A stretch of DNA of 64,000 nucleotides from an uncultured Bacilli bacterium (GTDB lineage: Bacteria > Bacillota_I > Bacilli_A > RF39 > UBA660), in assembly GCA_934155645.1 (NCBI GenBank), contig CAKPHC010000002.1, forward strand, positions 1 to 64,000. Direction: 5' to 3'. Within the stretch, counting starts at the first letter, position 1. Every line of letters begins with the position of its first letter. A program made the translations under genes and the position numbers. This document shows positions 45,437 through 54,418 of this stretch, piece by piece. The notes under the pieces are model-generated. The model did no database searches. It saw nothing but the letters and a program-made list of their open reading frames with translations, and was not told where the DNA came from.

Positions 45437-46480
45437 TTATGTACAATTAGCATTCATTTTCTTATGTAAAGTTTTATTAATACTAGTAGATAGTAAAACT
45501 GCTAACTTTTCTATCACAAAATCAACCTCTTTAGGAGTAACCATTAAGTTATATCCTATAGGTGATAACACTTCAAATATAAGTTCTTTTATCTCATCTT
45601 CAGATAAATTACCAATAAATCCTAGTAATTTTTCACGATCTTTAAAAGATAATTCACTTATTTCTTCTTTCAAATAATTAATGCTTGTAACAGGTTTTAA
45701 TTTATTAGAACTATTATTAAAATTACTTTTATTATAACTTATCTTTTTCATTAAATACTTTAATGTATCACTAACTATTGTAACTGCATCCACTACTGTT
45801 GGTATTCCTATAGCAATAACAGGTATTCCTAATGTATCTTCTGATATTTCTATTCTTGTATTACCAACTCCACTTCCAGGATTAATTCCAGTATTAGTAA
45901 TCTGAATAGTTTTATTTACTCTTTCTATTGAAGAAGACGCTAAAGCATCTACTACTATTATAAATTTAGGTTTAACCTCACGAACAATTCCTAAAATAAC
46001 ATCTTTAGCTTCTATCCCAGTAGTACCCATAACGCCAGGAACAAAAGAAGATACATTTCTATAACCTTCCTCTACATTTAATTCATTAATCAAATACAAA
46101 TGTCTAGTCACTACTAACTCATCTATAACTTTAGGTCCTAGTGAGTCAGGAGTAGATTTATAATTACCAAGTCCTACTACCAAACAAGAATCATTATCTT
46201 TAATATTAGAATAAGATAAAATATTATTAAGTTCATTTATTACTATTTCTTCTACTTTTTTTCTATTAATTGAATCAGTTACATCATTGAAACTTATAGT
46301 TATATATTTACCTTTCTTTTTATTTAAATTCTTTATATCATGTTCTACTGTTATATCTGTAACTTTTATATCATCATATTTCTTTTCTTTTTTCTTTAAT
46401 CCTTTTATTGTATCAGTTCCAATACTTTCAACAATTAAGTCTGTTCTTACTTCATAGTTTTTTAAATCAAATTCGCTCAT
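45437..46480 (-). CDS. gpr: Germination protease GPR
   Basis: 347 residues. The N-terminal propeptide end YEVRTDLIVES and the conserved stretches VVGLGNYKSTPDSLGP, FVPGVMGTTGIEAKDVI, VVDALASSS, GINPGSGVGN and GIPTVVDA are those of spore protease GPR, an aspartate-type peptidase that degrades SASPs in germination. AAGGGTGA precedes the ATG. A strong sign that the host is, or recently was, a spore former. Monocistronic upstream of surface protein D. Confidence 0.93.
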   Translation of the reverse strand: MSEFDLKNYEVRTDLIVESIGTDTIKGLKKKEKKYDDIKVTDITVEHDIKNLNKKKGKYITISFNDVTDSINRKKVEEIVINELNNILSYSNIKDNDSCLVVGLGNYKSTPDSLGPKVIDELVVTRHLYLINELNVEEGYRNVSSFVPGVMGTTGIEAKDVILGIVREVKPKFIIVVDALASSSIERVNKTIQITNTGINPGSGVGNTRIEISEDTLGIPVIAIGIPTVVDAVTIVSDTLKYLMKKISYNKSNFNNSSNKLKPVTSINYLKEEISELSFKDREKLLGFIGNLSEDEIKELIFEVLSPIGYNLMVTPKEVDFVIEKLAVLLSTSINKTLHKKMNANCT

Positions 46481-46508
46481 ATTAGTTAATCACCCTTTAT
46501 AGTGTTAA

Positions 46509-46535
46509 CAAAAAAAGAGAAATAATTACTTCTCT
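46509..46535 (-). terminator. Terminator of the sortase gene
   Basis: Minus strand AGAGAA-8 nt-TTCTCT stem followed by a T run; the stop codon is in the loop. Confidence 0.65.
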
Positions 46536-47920
46536 TCAATTTTTATTAATTTAGCATGTAATACTACTCTTCTCGTATCGTCATAGCAACTAGATAATGT
46601 AAGTATTTTGTCTTCAATTGTAGGCATAACTCCAAAGTCATGAACACTTCTAGATGTAATTGTATTTATAAAAGTTTCAAATTCACTATCATTAAATTTT
46701 GTTCTAATGTAATATGATTCTGGTAATATTGTATAGACACTAAATACTTGCCATAAAGCATTATAACCTTCATTAGATGTTTTTACTACATAGTTATTAG
46801 AATTGTTATACCATGCTGGCGTAACTAGTTTTTTCATACTTCCAAACATCGTATTATCAAGTCTTCCATGAGCATACAAGATATTGTTTCTTCCAAAGTT
46901 ATCCGGATCATTTCTATAATCCAAGAATACCCAACCCGCTGAATTATAATTCCCGTTAAATGAGTGTTTCAAATAATATTCATTGTCAGTATAGTGAACA
47001 TATGGATAATTAATATTAGTACCATTTACTCTAATCCATCCTGCAGTATGGTTATTTATTGCTTTTAATTCTTTAAAATTAACATCTAACATAGACATAG
47101 ACATGTAATACCAATAATCACTTGGTCTAGATACAACTTCTTCCTCTGGAGGAGTCTCTATTATAACAGGTATATCATCAACATCTGTTACAGCACCTCT
47201 ACTAACAACTTCTGTAACATCTGCTAAAGCATATATATCATCCATCTGGTTTTTAACTGAATTATTTTCAAATTTCCACATAACAAATCTAATTATTAAA
47301 AGTAAGAATATAATTAAGGAAATAAAGAAAATAATAGTCCAAATTATCTTAGAAGTTTTATTTTTTTTCTTTTGTTTTTTTATTCTCTCAGCATTAATAG
47401 TTCTAATTTTTTGTATTTGTTCTGTTTTAAAATAATCCGTTTCCTTATTATTAGAATTATTTTTATCAACCAAGTCTTTTAACGTTAAGCCATTAGGTTT
47501 CTTATTTTCTTTTTTAACTTCTTTGATTTCTTTCTTATCTTCCTGTTTCAATACTTCTTTTCTTTTTATTTTAGGTAATACCGAAGTAGAACTAAGTGGT
47601 TTAACTATTTCTTTTTTAGGATTGACTTTTTTATCTACTTTAGGAATATCTATTTTGCCCTTAGAAGGAGAAATTATTTGTTTTATTTCTCTAGTAAGTT
47701 CTAATAATTCAACTGTATAATCTTTAGTATTTTCTATTTTTTCTAACTTTCTTGTAAGTTCTAAAACTTCTATATCTGATAATTTTTCAGTATTGTTAAT
47801 AAGATTACTCATTTCTTGTGTTAAATATAAGTATTCTTCATCATCAAGTGGGTCATACTTTTTAATACTTTTCAAATATTTTTGATAACGTTCTAGTTCT
47901 TTTTTCTCATCTAAAGACAT
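46526..47920 (-). CDS. Class B-like sortase with a long charged cytoplasmic region
   Basis: 464 residues from ATG 47920. The first about 185 residues are Lys/Glu-rich and cytosolic, then one membrane helix (about 190-212), then a sortase domain: GWIRVNGTNINYPYVHY, GWVFLDYRN, the catalytic His in YAHG, the Cys in TLSSC (near residue 445) and the Arg in DDTRRVV (near 450). Class B sortases attach heme-uptake proteins or pilins to the wall. No LPxTG or NPQTN protein is in this window; the surface proteins lack such motifs. AAGGGAT lies about 9 nt before the ATG. Confidence 0.85.
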   Translation of the reverse strand: MSLDEKKELERYQKYLKSIKKYDPLDDEEYLYLTQEMSNLINNTEKLSDIEVLELTRKLEKIENTKDYTVELLELTREIKQIISPSKGKIDIPKVDKKVNPKKEIVKPLSSTSVLPKIKRKEVLKQEDKKEIKEVKKENKKPNGLTLKDLVDKNNSNNKETDYFKTEQIQKIRTINAERIKKQKKKNKTSKIIWTIIFFISLIIFLLLIIRFVMWKFENNSVKNQMDDIYALADVTEVVSRGAVTDVDDIPVIIETPPEEEVVSRPSDYWYYMSMSMLDVNFKELKAINNHTAGWIRVNGTNINYPYVHYTDNEYYLKHSFNGNYNSAGWVFLDYRNDPDNFGRNNILYAHGRLDNTMFGSMKKLVTPAWYNNSNNYVVKTSNEGYNALWQVFSVYTILPESYYIRTKFNDSEFETFINTITSRSVHDFGVMPTIEDKILTLSSCYDDTRRVVLHAKLIKIEEK

Positions 47921-48012
47921 AATTATCAATCCCTTACTATTCTATTCTAGTATGATTTTATCAATTTTTTTTAAATATGTAAACTGTCATAATTAAAAAG
48001 TTCAACTTTTTG

Positions 48013-48041
48013 TTGTATTTTATATCTTTTTTTGTTAGAAT
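48013..48041 (+). promoter_or_regulatory. Promoter of rpsT
   Basis: TTGTAT (48013-48018), 17 bp T-rich spacer, TAGAAT (48036-48041), about 30 nt before the ATG. Confidence 0.6.
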
Positions 48042-48070
48042 ATATTTAGTCAAAAAAGCGAGGTGATAAA

Positions 48071-48334
48071 ATGCCAAATATTAAAAGTGCTAAAAAAAGA
48101 GTTATAACTAGTGCAAAAAAGAGCGTTTCTAATACAGTTAAAACTTCAAGCGTAAAAACTGCTATCAAAAAATTAGAAAAAGAAGTAAAAGCTGGAAACA
48201 AGGAAGTTGCTAACGATAAATTAAATATCGCTGTAAAAAGAATTGATAAAGCTGTAAAAAGTGGTTTAATTCATAAGAATAAAGCAGCAAGACAAAAATC
48301 AAGATTAACAAAAATGAAAAATAATATGGAGTAA
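48071..48334 (+). CDS. rpsT: 30S ribosomal protein S20
   Basis: 87 residues, very basic: MPNIKSAKKRV start, then Lys/Ser/Thr-rich helices and HKNKAARQKSRL near the end, as in S20, which binds 16S rRNA. GAGGTGA precedes the ATG. Monocistronic, divergent from the sortase gene. Confidence 0.96.
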   Translation: MPNIKSAKKRVITSAKKSVSNTVKTSSVKTAIKKLEKEVKAGNKEVANDKLNIAVKRIDKAVKSGLIHKNKAARQKSRLTKMKNNME

Positions 48335-48356
48335 TTCTTTAATTACTCTTTTTTTT
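48329..48356 (+). terminator. Terminator of rpsT
   Basis: GAGTAATT-4 nt-AATTACTC stem followed by eight T. Confidence 0.85.
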
Positions 48357-48383
48357 ATGTTAAAATGTTTTTAGGGTGAAGAT

Positions 48384-49295
48384 ATGAAAAGGGTTTTAAC
48401 ATTTATTTTTTTAGTTTTATTACTTGGATGCACTTATTTATACAGGGAAAATATCGTTACTTTTTTAATTGAGAATTTTGGTAACGTAAAAAAAGAAGTA
48501 ACATTAAATAGTAAAAACGAGTATTATCGAGATTATAATTTATCTTATGTGCATACAACTGATAATTTTAAACCAGAATCTAAAGAAGATTTATTAGATA
48601 TGTATTATACAATTATTAATTCTGGAGTTGATAAGTTTACTTTTTATTGTTCTAAACTATATCCAACTTGTATAGAAGATGTTAAATATCTTGCAAATAA
48701 TCAAAACATTTTATCTAATATTAATAGCTACGTTCACCCTTATAACAGTTTCAATACTATTAAAACAGAATATGATACATTAAAACGAGTAACTTTAAAA
48801 ATTGAAAAAGCATATACTAAAGAACAAATTGAAGAAATTGAAAAAGTTGTAGATAAAATAATTAAAGATGAAATAAAAGATGAAAAAGACCCTAAAGAAA
48901 TTATTAAAATAGTTCACAATTATATAATAAATAATACTAAATATGATAAAGCAAGAGCAGATAAAAATATTATTAAATACTCTTCTACTAATGCCTATGG
49001 AGCCTTAATAGAACATTATGGTTTATGTGGGGGCTATACTGATGCAATGGCAATATTCTTAAACAGATATAATATTCCAAACTTTAAAGTAGTAAGTGAA
49101 AACCATATATGGAATGCTGTTGAGTTGGATGGCAAATGGTATCACTTAGATCTTACTTGGGATGATCCTGTTTTAACTGATGGAACCGATACATTAGAAT
49201 ATACATTTTTCTTAATAACAACTAAAGAATTAGAAGATTTAGAAACTAATCAACATGGATTTGATAAAAAAGTATTTAGTGAATTAGCTTACTAG
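48384..49295 (+). CDS. Secreted transglutaminase-like protein, possibly a lipoprotein
   Basis: 303 residues. Hydrophobic start with a lipobox-like LLLGC (Cys16), then a spacer and a transglutaminase/protease-like core with the triad Cys215 (GLCGGYTDA), His241 (NHIWNAV) and Asp256 (WYHLDLTWDD). Family members of this kind are thiol peptidases or crosslinking enzymes in the envelope; the substrate is unknown. AGGGTGA lies before the ATG. It follows the rpsT terminator and has its own. Confidence 0.8.
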   Translation: MKRVLTFIFLVLLLGCTYLYRENIVTFLIENFGNVKKEVTLNSKNEYYRDYNLSYVHTTDNFKPESKEDLLDMYYTIINSGVDKFTFYCSKLYPTCIEDVKYLANNQNILSNINSYVHPYNSFNTIKTEYDTLKRVTLKIEKAYTKEQIEEIEKVVDKIIKDEIKDEKDPKEIIKIVHNYIINNTKYDKARADKNIIKYSSTNAYGALIEHYGLCGGYTDAMAIFLNRYNIPNFKVVSENHIWNAVELDGKWYHLDLTWDDPVLTDGTDTLEYTFFLITTKELEDLETNQHGFDKKVFSELAY

Positions 49296-49317
49296 GCACC
49301 AACTGGTGCTTTTTTTA
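49296..49317 (+). terminator. Terminator of the transglutaminase-like gene
   Basis: GCACCA-2 nt-TGGTGC stem followed by seven to eight T; directly after the stop and touching the convergent RhuM-Fic gene end. Confidence 0.8.
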
Positions 49318-50253
49318 TTTCAAGAAATTCATAACTAAATCGATTAATATATCTTTTCCTTTAGGATTAGATTGTGCTATCAATAAAGTTATTGCTACCA
49401 ATGTATTATTATCTATAACTTGTCTATTATCTCTATATAACAAATTATAGTATTCTAAGAAATATATAAATAATGTTGCTCCTATTCTTTTATTTCCGTC
49501 TATAAAAGTATGATTCTTAATAATTAAATATAAGAAATTAGCTCCCTTCTCTTCTGTTGTCTGATATAAGTCTTTACCGTCAAATGATTGATATATAGTT
49601 CCTATTATTTCTTTTAATCCTTGATTTCTTTCTAATGCAAATAAATTACTTTCATTATTGAATTTTAGTTTTTTAATTATATCTATGCATTCTTCATATG
49701 TAATTTGTTTATTATTAGTGGTGCCTTTTGGCTTTGATATTTTCTTATTATCATAATCATCTAATAAGCTTAAAGCATCTTTATAATTATTTATTACCTT
49801 TATTATCTCTTGGGCTTCATTACCTTTTAATTCTTCTTCTATTCTTCCTGCTATATCTATTAGTTTTATAGTTTTTTCTAAGTATTCTAACCTCTTATTA
49901 TTTACTGCATAACCTTTAATTAAATAATCTTTTAATACTTTATTAGCCCATTTTCTAAATATAATACCTTTCTTACTTTTAACTCTATAACCAACCGATA
50001 TAATCATATCTAAGTTATAATATTGAATATTATATATTTTTCCATCTTTAGCAGTATGCTCAAAAAATGAGCATACTGAAGATTCTTCTAATTCTTCATC
50101 CTTATAAATATTTTGGATATGCCTTGTTATAGTTTTTCTGTTTTTATCAAACAAATCCGCCATTTGTTGCTGAGACAACCAAACAGTCTCATCTTTCATA
50201 TTAACCTCTAATTTAACGTTTTGGTCCTCAAATAGTATTATTTCATTTTTCAT
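49315..50253 (-). CDS. RhuM-Fic fusion protein
   Basis: 312 residues. Residues about 1-120 match the RhuM (virulence-associated) family: DETVWLSQQQMADLFDKNRKTI (an HTH-like start), NLDMIISVGYRV, FRKWANKVLKDYLIKGYAVN. Residues about 190-312 form a Fic/Doc domain with H-T-F-I-D-G-N-K-R (248-256), the catalytic H-x-F-x-D-G-N-K/R loop. Fic proteins transfer AMP or other nucleotide parts to target hydroxyls. I see no antitoxin gene or inhibitory S/T-x3-E-G/N motif. AGGAGG lies 6 nt before the ATG. Stand-alone, with a leader duplicated at 212-264; typical of accessory defence genes. Confidence 0.82.
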   Translation of the reverse strand: MKNEIILFEDQNVKLEVNMKDETVWLSQQQMADLFDKNRKTITRHIQNIYKDEELEESSVCSFFEHTAKDGKIYNIQYYNLDMIISVGYRVKSKKGIIFRKWANKVLKDYLIKGYAVNNKRLEYLEKTIKLIDIAGRIEEELKGNEAQEIIKVINNYKDALSLLDDYDNKKISKPKGTTNNKQITYEECIDIIKKLKFNNESNLFALERNQGLKEIIGTIYQSFDGKDLYQTTEEKGANFLYLIIKNHTFIDGNKRIGATLFIYFLEYYNLLYRDNRQVIDNNTLVAITLLIAQSNPKGKDILIDLVMNFLK

Positions 50254-50284
50254 AAATTTGCCTCCTCAATATAAAATTTGAATT

Positions 50285-50336
50285 AAATACTTCCAATTAA
50301 ATTATTCTACATTGAGGTATCGATTTCCTAAATTTT
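50285..50336 (-). repeat. Leader of RhuM-Fic, copy 2 of the 212-264 repeat
   Basis: See 212-264. On the minus strand TTAGGA and TAGAAT are 16 bp apart and could form the promoter of the RhuM-Fic gene. Confidence 0.6.
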
Positions 50337-50338
50337 CG

Positions 50339-50370
50339 TAAAAAAAGAAAAGAAACTTGCATTTCTTTTC
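50339..50370 (-). terminator. Terminator of the AI-2E transporter gene
   Basis: Minus strand GAAAAGAAA-6 nt-TTTCTTTTC stem followed by seven T. Confidence 0.75.
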
Positions 50371-50388
50371 AATCAAACATTAATATAT

Positions 50389-51462
50389 TTACTTTTTAGT
50401 TGTTTTTTTAGTTGTCTTCATATCATCAATTTTATCTTTAATATCATCTTCAAAGAAATGATATGTTCTATTAATTACAATATAAGCTGGAAGTGCCACT
50501 AAGATACCAATAAATCCAAATAAAGCGCCACCTACAAACACTGAGAAAATTGTCCATAATGGATTAATATTATTAGTCTTACCATATACTCTAGGAGATA
50601 TGACATATCCATCAACATTAGGGAAAACTAAACATATAACTAATGTTGCTATAAATACTGGAGTAGATACTACACTAGCTAAAATAACAGCAATTATATT
50701 TGTAATGAATCCTCCAAAATAAGGAATAACAGTAGTAATACTTGCAAGTATACCTAACAATAACCAGTTAGGATGACCTACTACAAAGAATAAAATACAA
50801 TACTCAAATAATTGAATAACCATAAATATAACTAATCCTTGTAGATATTGCCCTAATTCTTTATCAATTGATTTAATATAATTAAATGCTTTTACACTCT
50901 TATGTTTTACTATTTTCTTAACATTACTTCTTATATTATCCATACCTGCCAAGAAATAAATAGCTACAATGTAAATAATAATTGTCTTAGTTAAGAAATC
51001 AACTGATTTACCTACAAAATTAATTGTACCAGTAGATATATACTTACCAATATTACCAATTAAATCATTTAATACCCCCGTAACCGTATCCTCGAATCCA
51101 CCCAAATCAAGAGCAAACTTAGAAGAAATATCAGTAGTAACTTCTCCAATTAACTTAGATAAAGTAATTAACTGATCATAAACTAAAGGAATAGTTACTG
51201 CCACAAGACCTAGTATAAAACAAGTAGTAACCACAACAACTAATGTTACTGCTAAAGTCTTTCTAACTCCCTTCTCTTCTAGTTTTCTTACTATAGGATA
51301 AAAAGCATATGCAATAGCAAAAGATATAACAAATGGGAATAAAACTGAAAATACTTTCAATATAATTCCACCCCACCAAGGAATAGTACTAATAGCTATA
51401 TAAACAATAACTAATAGAATTAATAAATTCAATAACTTAAAATTCAACTTATCTTTAAACAT
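50389..51462 (-). CDS. AI-2E family transporter (PerM/YtvI-like)
   Basis: 357 residues, eight or so membrane helices. Family features: paired N-terminal helices, a large central amphipathic part, then GHPNWLLLGILASITTVIPYFGGFITNI and PNVDGYVISPRVYGKTNNINPLW. Members are implicated in signal export or sodium/proton exchange; specificity cannot be judged. Tail is Lys/Thr-rich (TTKKTTKK). It is 8 nt downstream of dtd. Confidence 0.88.
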   Translation of the reverse strand: MFKDKLNFKLLNLLILLVIVYIAISTIPWWGGIILKVFSVLFPFVISFAIAYAFYPIVRKLEEKGVRKTLAVTLVVVVTTCFILGLVAVTIPLVYDQLITLSKLIGEVTTDISSKFALDLGGFEDTVTGVLNDLIGNIGKYISTGTINFVGKSVDFLTKTIIIYIVAIYFLAGMDNIRSNVKKIVKHKSVKAFNYIKSIDKELGQYLQGLVIFMVIQLFEYCILFFVVGHPNWLLLGILASITTVIPYFGGFITNIIAVILASVVSTPVFIATLVICLVFPNVDGYVISPRVYGKTNNINPLWTIFSVFVGGALFGFIGILVALPAYIVINRTYHFFEDDIKDKIDDMKTTKKTTKK

Positions 51463-51470
51463 ATTTCCTC

Positions 51471-51905
51471 CTACTTCTCTAAAAGAATAGTAATTGGTCC
51501 ATCATTTAATAAATTAACTTTCATATCAGCACCAAATATTCCTTTTTCTACATGGATTACTTTAGATAATTCTGTGTTGAAGTAATCATACAATTTAATT
51601 GCTTCTTCACCATTTAATGCTTTTATATAACTGGGTCTATTACCTTTAGAAGCATCTCCATATAAAGTAAACTGTGAAACAGATAAAATACTACCACCAA
51701 TATCCTTTACACTTAAATTCATTATACCATTATTATCATCAAATATTCTTAATTTTATAACTTTATTAATCATATACTTTACTTTTTCATAAGTATCATC
51801 TTGAGTAAAACCAACTAACAACAAAAGTCCATTATCTATTTGACCAACTACTTTATTATCTACTGTAACACTAGCATTTTTAACACGCTGTACCACGATT
51901 CTCAT
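51471..51905 (-). CDS. dtd: D-aminoacyl-tRNA deacylase
   Basis: 144 residues: MRIVVQRVKNASVTVD start, GLLLLVGF, SVSQFTLYGD and the Gly-cisPro-like GNRPSY with N/GPIT..L at the end. Removes D-amino acids and Gly from tRNAs. Its ATG overlaps the rsh stop (ATGA), so translation is coupled. Confidence 0.96.
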   Translation of the reverse strand: MRIVVQRVKNASVTVDNKVVGQIDNGLLLLVGFTQDDTYEKVKYMINKVIKLRIFDDNNGIMNLSVKDIGGSILSVSQFTLYGDASKGNRPSYIKALNGEEAIKLYDYFNTELSKVIHVEKGIFGADMKVNLLNDGPITILLEK

Positions 51906-54052
51906 CGCATAAACCTCACAGCACTTTCAATATATGATAAATTATTCAAATCTCTAATAAAGTTATTTAAATGTTCCAAATTATTTACCCATAGATCTAT
52001 TTCATATAAAACATTATCTAACTTATTAATTGTTTTCATACTATCGATACTTATGTTACTAGTAGTTGCCTTCTGCATAATTTCAAGTAATGCTTTATCA
52101 TACGGTTTAGAATATACCATTATTGTTGCAAGATATTTATTATTAATAGTATCATTCCAACATACATTAACCATTCTCTCTTCCATATTATCTAAGTTAG
52201 GACAACTCTTTCTATGAATTGTAATACCATTCCCTTTAGTAATATACCCTATTATTTCATCTCCTGGTAACGGATTACAACAATTAGCTAAATTAACTTT
52301 AATCTTATCAATACCTTCAACAATAATATCAGCATCAGTATTTTTAGGAATTGGTTTTAATTTAACTTCTTTAGGTTCATCTTCATCTTTAGTAATAATA
52401 TTTATTATATATGTAGGGCTAAACTTATTATTCCCTATAGATAAATATAAATCATCTATTGTATCTTCTTTAATTTCTTCTAATATTACCTTTAAGTTAT
52501 CATCACTTAAAAAATCACTAATTGATAATTTTTTCTTTCTTAATTCTTTTTCAAGAGCATCTTTTCCTCTTTCGATATAAATTTCTTTTTCACTCTTAGA
52601 AAAAAATGCTCTTATTTTGTTTTTAGTCTGTGTTGATTTAGCAATCTTTAACCACTCTTTAGAAGGTCCATTTGAATTTTTATTAGTATTTATTTTAACT
52701 ATATCATTATTTTGTAATTCATAATTTAATGGCACTATATTATTATTTACGATAGCACCAACCATTGTTTCTCCTACTCTTGTATGAACACGATATGCAA
52801 AATCTATTGGTGTAGAACCTTTAGGAAGTTCAAATATATCACCCTTAGGAGTAAATACATATATATTATCATTTAAAACTTCGTTCTTAACACTGTTTAC
52901 AAAGTCCTCACTACTCATTTTATCTTCATTAAGTTCAATAATTGCTTTAAAGAATTGTAGTTTAGCTTCAGTAGTATTTTGAGCACTCTTTGTTAAATCT
53001 TTATGTTCTTTATAAGCCCAGTGAGACGCTACACCATTTTCAGCTATTTCATCCATCGCATGAGTTCTTATTTGAATCTCAAATAAATATCCATCTATTC
53101 CAAAAACAGTTGTATGAAGTGACTGATATCCATTAGCTTTAGGCATTGCTATATAATCTTTAAAACGCTTAGGAATAGGTTTATATTTAGAATGAATAAG
53201 TCCTATAATTGAATAACACTCTTGCTCTGTATCAACTAAAATTCTTAATGCTAGCAAATCATAAATATCACTGAATTTACGTCCTTTTTCTAATTTTTTA
53301 TAAATACTATAAATACTTTTACTACGTCCTTTTATTTCATGTTTAATGTGATGTTCTGTTAATATATTACTAACTGAAGTAAGCATTTCTGCTACTACAT
53401 TGTCACGTTCTAATTTAGTAGTATTAAGTTTTTCTGCTATATCATAGAAAACATCTGGTTTTAAATATCTAAGTGATAAATCCTCTAACTCACTCTTAAT
53501 CTTATGAATACCTAAATGATGTGCAATAGGTGCTAGAATCTCCAAAGTTTCCTTTGCTTTAGCTTTTCTTTTCTCTTCTGGCAATGCCCATAAAGTACGC
53601 ATATTATGTAACCTATCAGCAAGTTTAATAATTATTACTCTAACATCTTCACTCATACCTACTATTATTTTTTTATAATACTCAACTAAAGCATCATTTT
53701 CAGTAGAGAAATGAATTCTTGAAATTTTACTAACTCCATAAACTAGACTAGCAATTTCTTTACCAAACACCTCTTCTAATTCTTGTTTAGTAGAATCAGT
53801 ATCTTCTAATACATCATGCATAAGTCCTGCACATAATGTTTGCGTATCGGCATAAACACTAGTTAATATTATAGCTGTTGCTAAAGGATGGTTTATATAT
53901 TCTTCACCACTAACTCTATATTGTCCTTCATGCTTATCTTTAGCATATAAATATGCTTTTTCTATTAATTTAATATCATCCTCATCATTAATATAAGTCC
54001 TTACTTGTTCCATTAGGTCATCTATATTATATGTTTGTCTCCCTTTTGTCAT
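51902..54052 (-). CDS. relA: Bifunctional (p)ppGpp synthetase/hydrolase, RelA/SpoT homologue
   Basis: 716 residues in the full Rsh order: HD hydrolase (HDVLEDT near residue 70), synthetase (KGRSKSIYSIYKKL; YRNAPKANGYQSLHT-like AMPKANGYQSLHT), TGS (VFTPKGDIFELPKGSTPIDFAYRVHT), zinc/helical part with CCNPLPGDEI, and ACT at the end. Makes and degrades the stringent-response alarmone. Stop codon TGA. Confidence 0.96.
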   Translation of the reverse strand: MTKGRQTYNIDDLMEQVRTYINDEDDIKLIEKAYLYAKDKHEGQYRVSGEEYINHPLATAIILTSVYADTQTLCAGLMHDVLEDTDSTKQELEEVFGKEIASLVYGVSKISRIHFSTENDALVEYYKKIIVGMSEDVRVIIIKLADRLHNMRTLWALPEEKRKAKAKETLEILAPIAHHLGIHKIKSELEDLSLRYLKPDVFYDIAEKLNTTKLERDNVVAEMLTSVSNILTEHHIKHEIKGRSKSIYSIYKKLEKGRKFSDIYDLLALRILVDTEQECYSIIGLIHSKYKPIPKRFKDYIAMPKANGYQSLHTTVFGIDGYLFEIQIRTHAMDEIAENGVASHWAYKEHKDLTKSAQNTTEAKLQFFKAIIELNEDKMSSEDFVNSVKNEVLNDNIYVFTPKGDIFELPKGSTPIDFAYRVHTRVGETMVGAIVNNNIVPLNYELQNNDIVKINTNKNSNGPSKEWLKIAKSTQTKNKIRAFFSKSEKEIYIERGKDALEKELRKKKLSISDFLSDDNLKVILEEIKEDTIDDLYLSIGNNKFSPTYIINIITKDEDEPKEVKLKPIPKNTDADIIVEGIDKIKVNLANCCNPLPGDEIIGYITKGNGITIHRKSCPNLDNMEERMVNVCWNDTINNKYLATIMVYSKPYDKALLEIMQKATTSNISIDSMKTINKLDNVLYEIDLWVNNLEHLNNFIRDLNNLSYIESAVRFMR

Positions 54053-54060
54053 AACTCCTC

Positions 54061-54345
54061 CTAAGTAAGATTAATATCATCAAAATTTATATTCCTTTTA
54101 AAATTTTGCATTTTATTTGTTACATATTCCATAATTTCTTTATTATCAGTATTTAAAATATCGTCAACTATATTAAAGAGTTCTAAACCACTACTTTTTT
54201 TCCATTTAGATTCGATTAAATAATTCCATATGTCTTCTTCTTTAACATAATTAATTTTATTTCGTCTAAATTCACGAACCTTACTAGTTAATGCTGGATG
54301 TACTCTTTTATATAATTCTTCAATAGAATTAAACTCTATAGCCAT
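54061..54345 (-). CDS. ComN-like post-transcriptional regulator
   Basis: 94 residues: HPALTSKVREFRRNKINYVKEEDIWNYL.ESKWKK..GLELFNIVDDIL matches the Post-transc-reg family (ComN/YrzD), whose Bacillus member controls comE operon mRNA. It stands 8 nt upstream of rsh, and comN and relA are near neighbours in Bacillus too. Fits the pilus/competence-type genes at 8245-10817. No membrane segment. Confidence 0.75.
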   Translation of the reverse strand: MAIEFNSIEELYKRVHPALTSKVREFRRNKINYVKEEDIWNYLIESKWKKSSGLELFNIVDDILNTDNKEIMEYVTNKMQNFKRNINFDDINLT

Positions 54346-54387
54346 ATAATCAACTCCATATAATTATATTATATATTAAAAGAAAAA

Positions 54388-54413
54388 AGAAAAAAAGAGT
54401 TTAACTCTCTTTT
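54388..54413 (-). terminator. Terminator of murC
   Basis: Minus strand AAAAGAG-7 nt-CTCTTTT stem followed by further T. Confidence 0.7.
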
Positions 54414-54418
54414 AGGAA

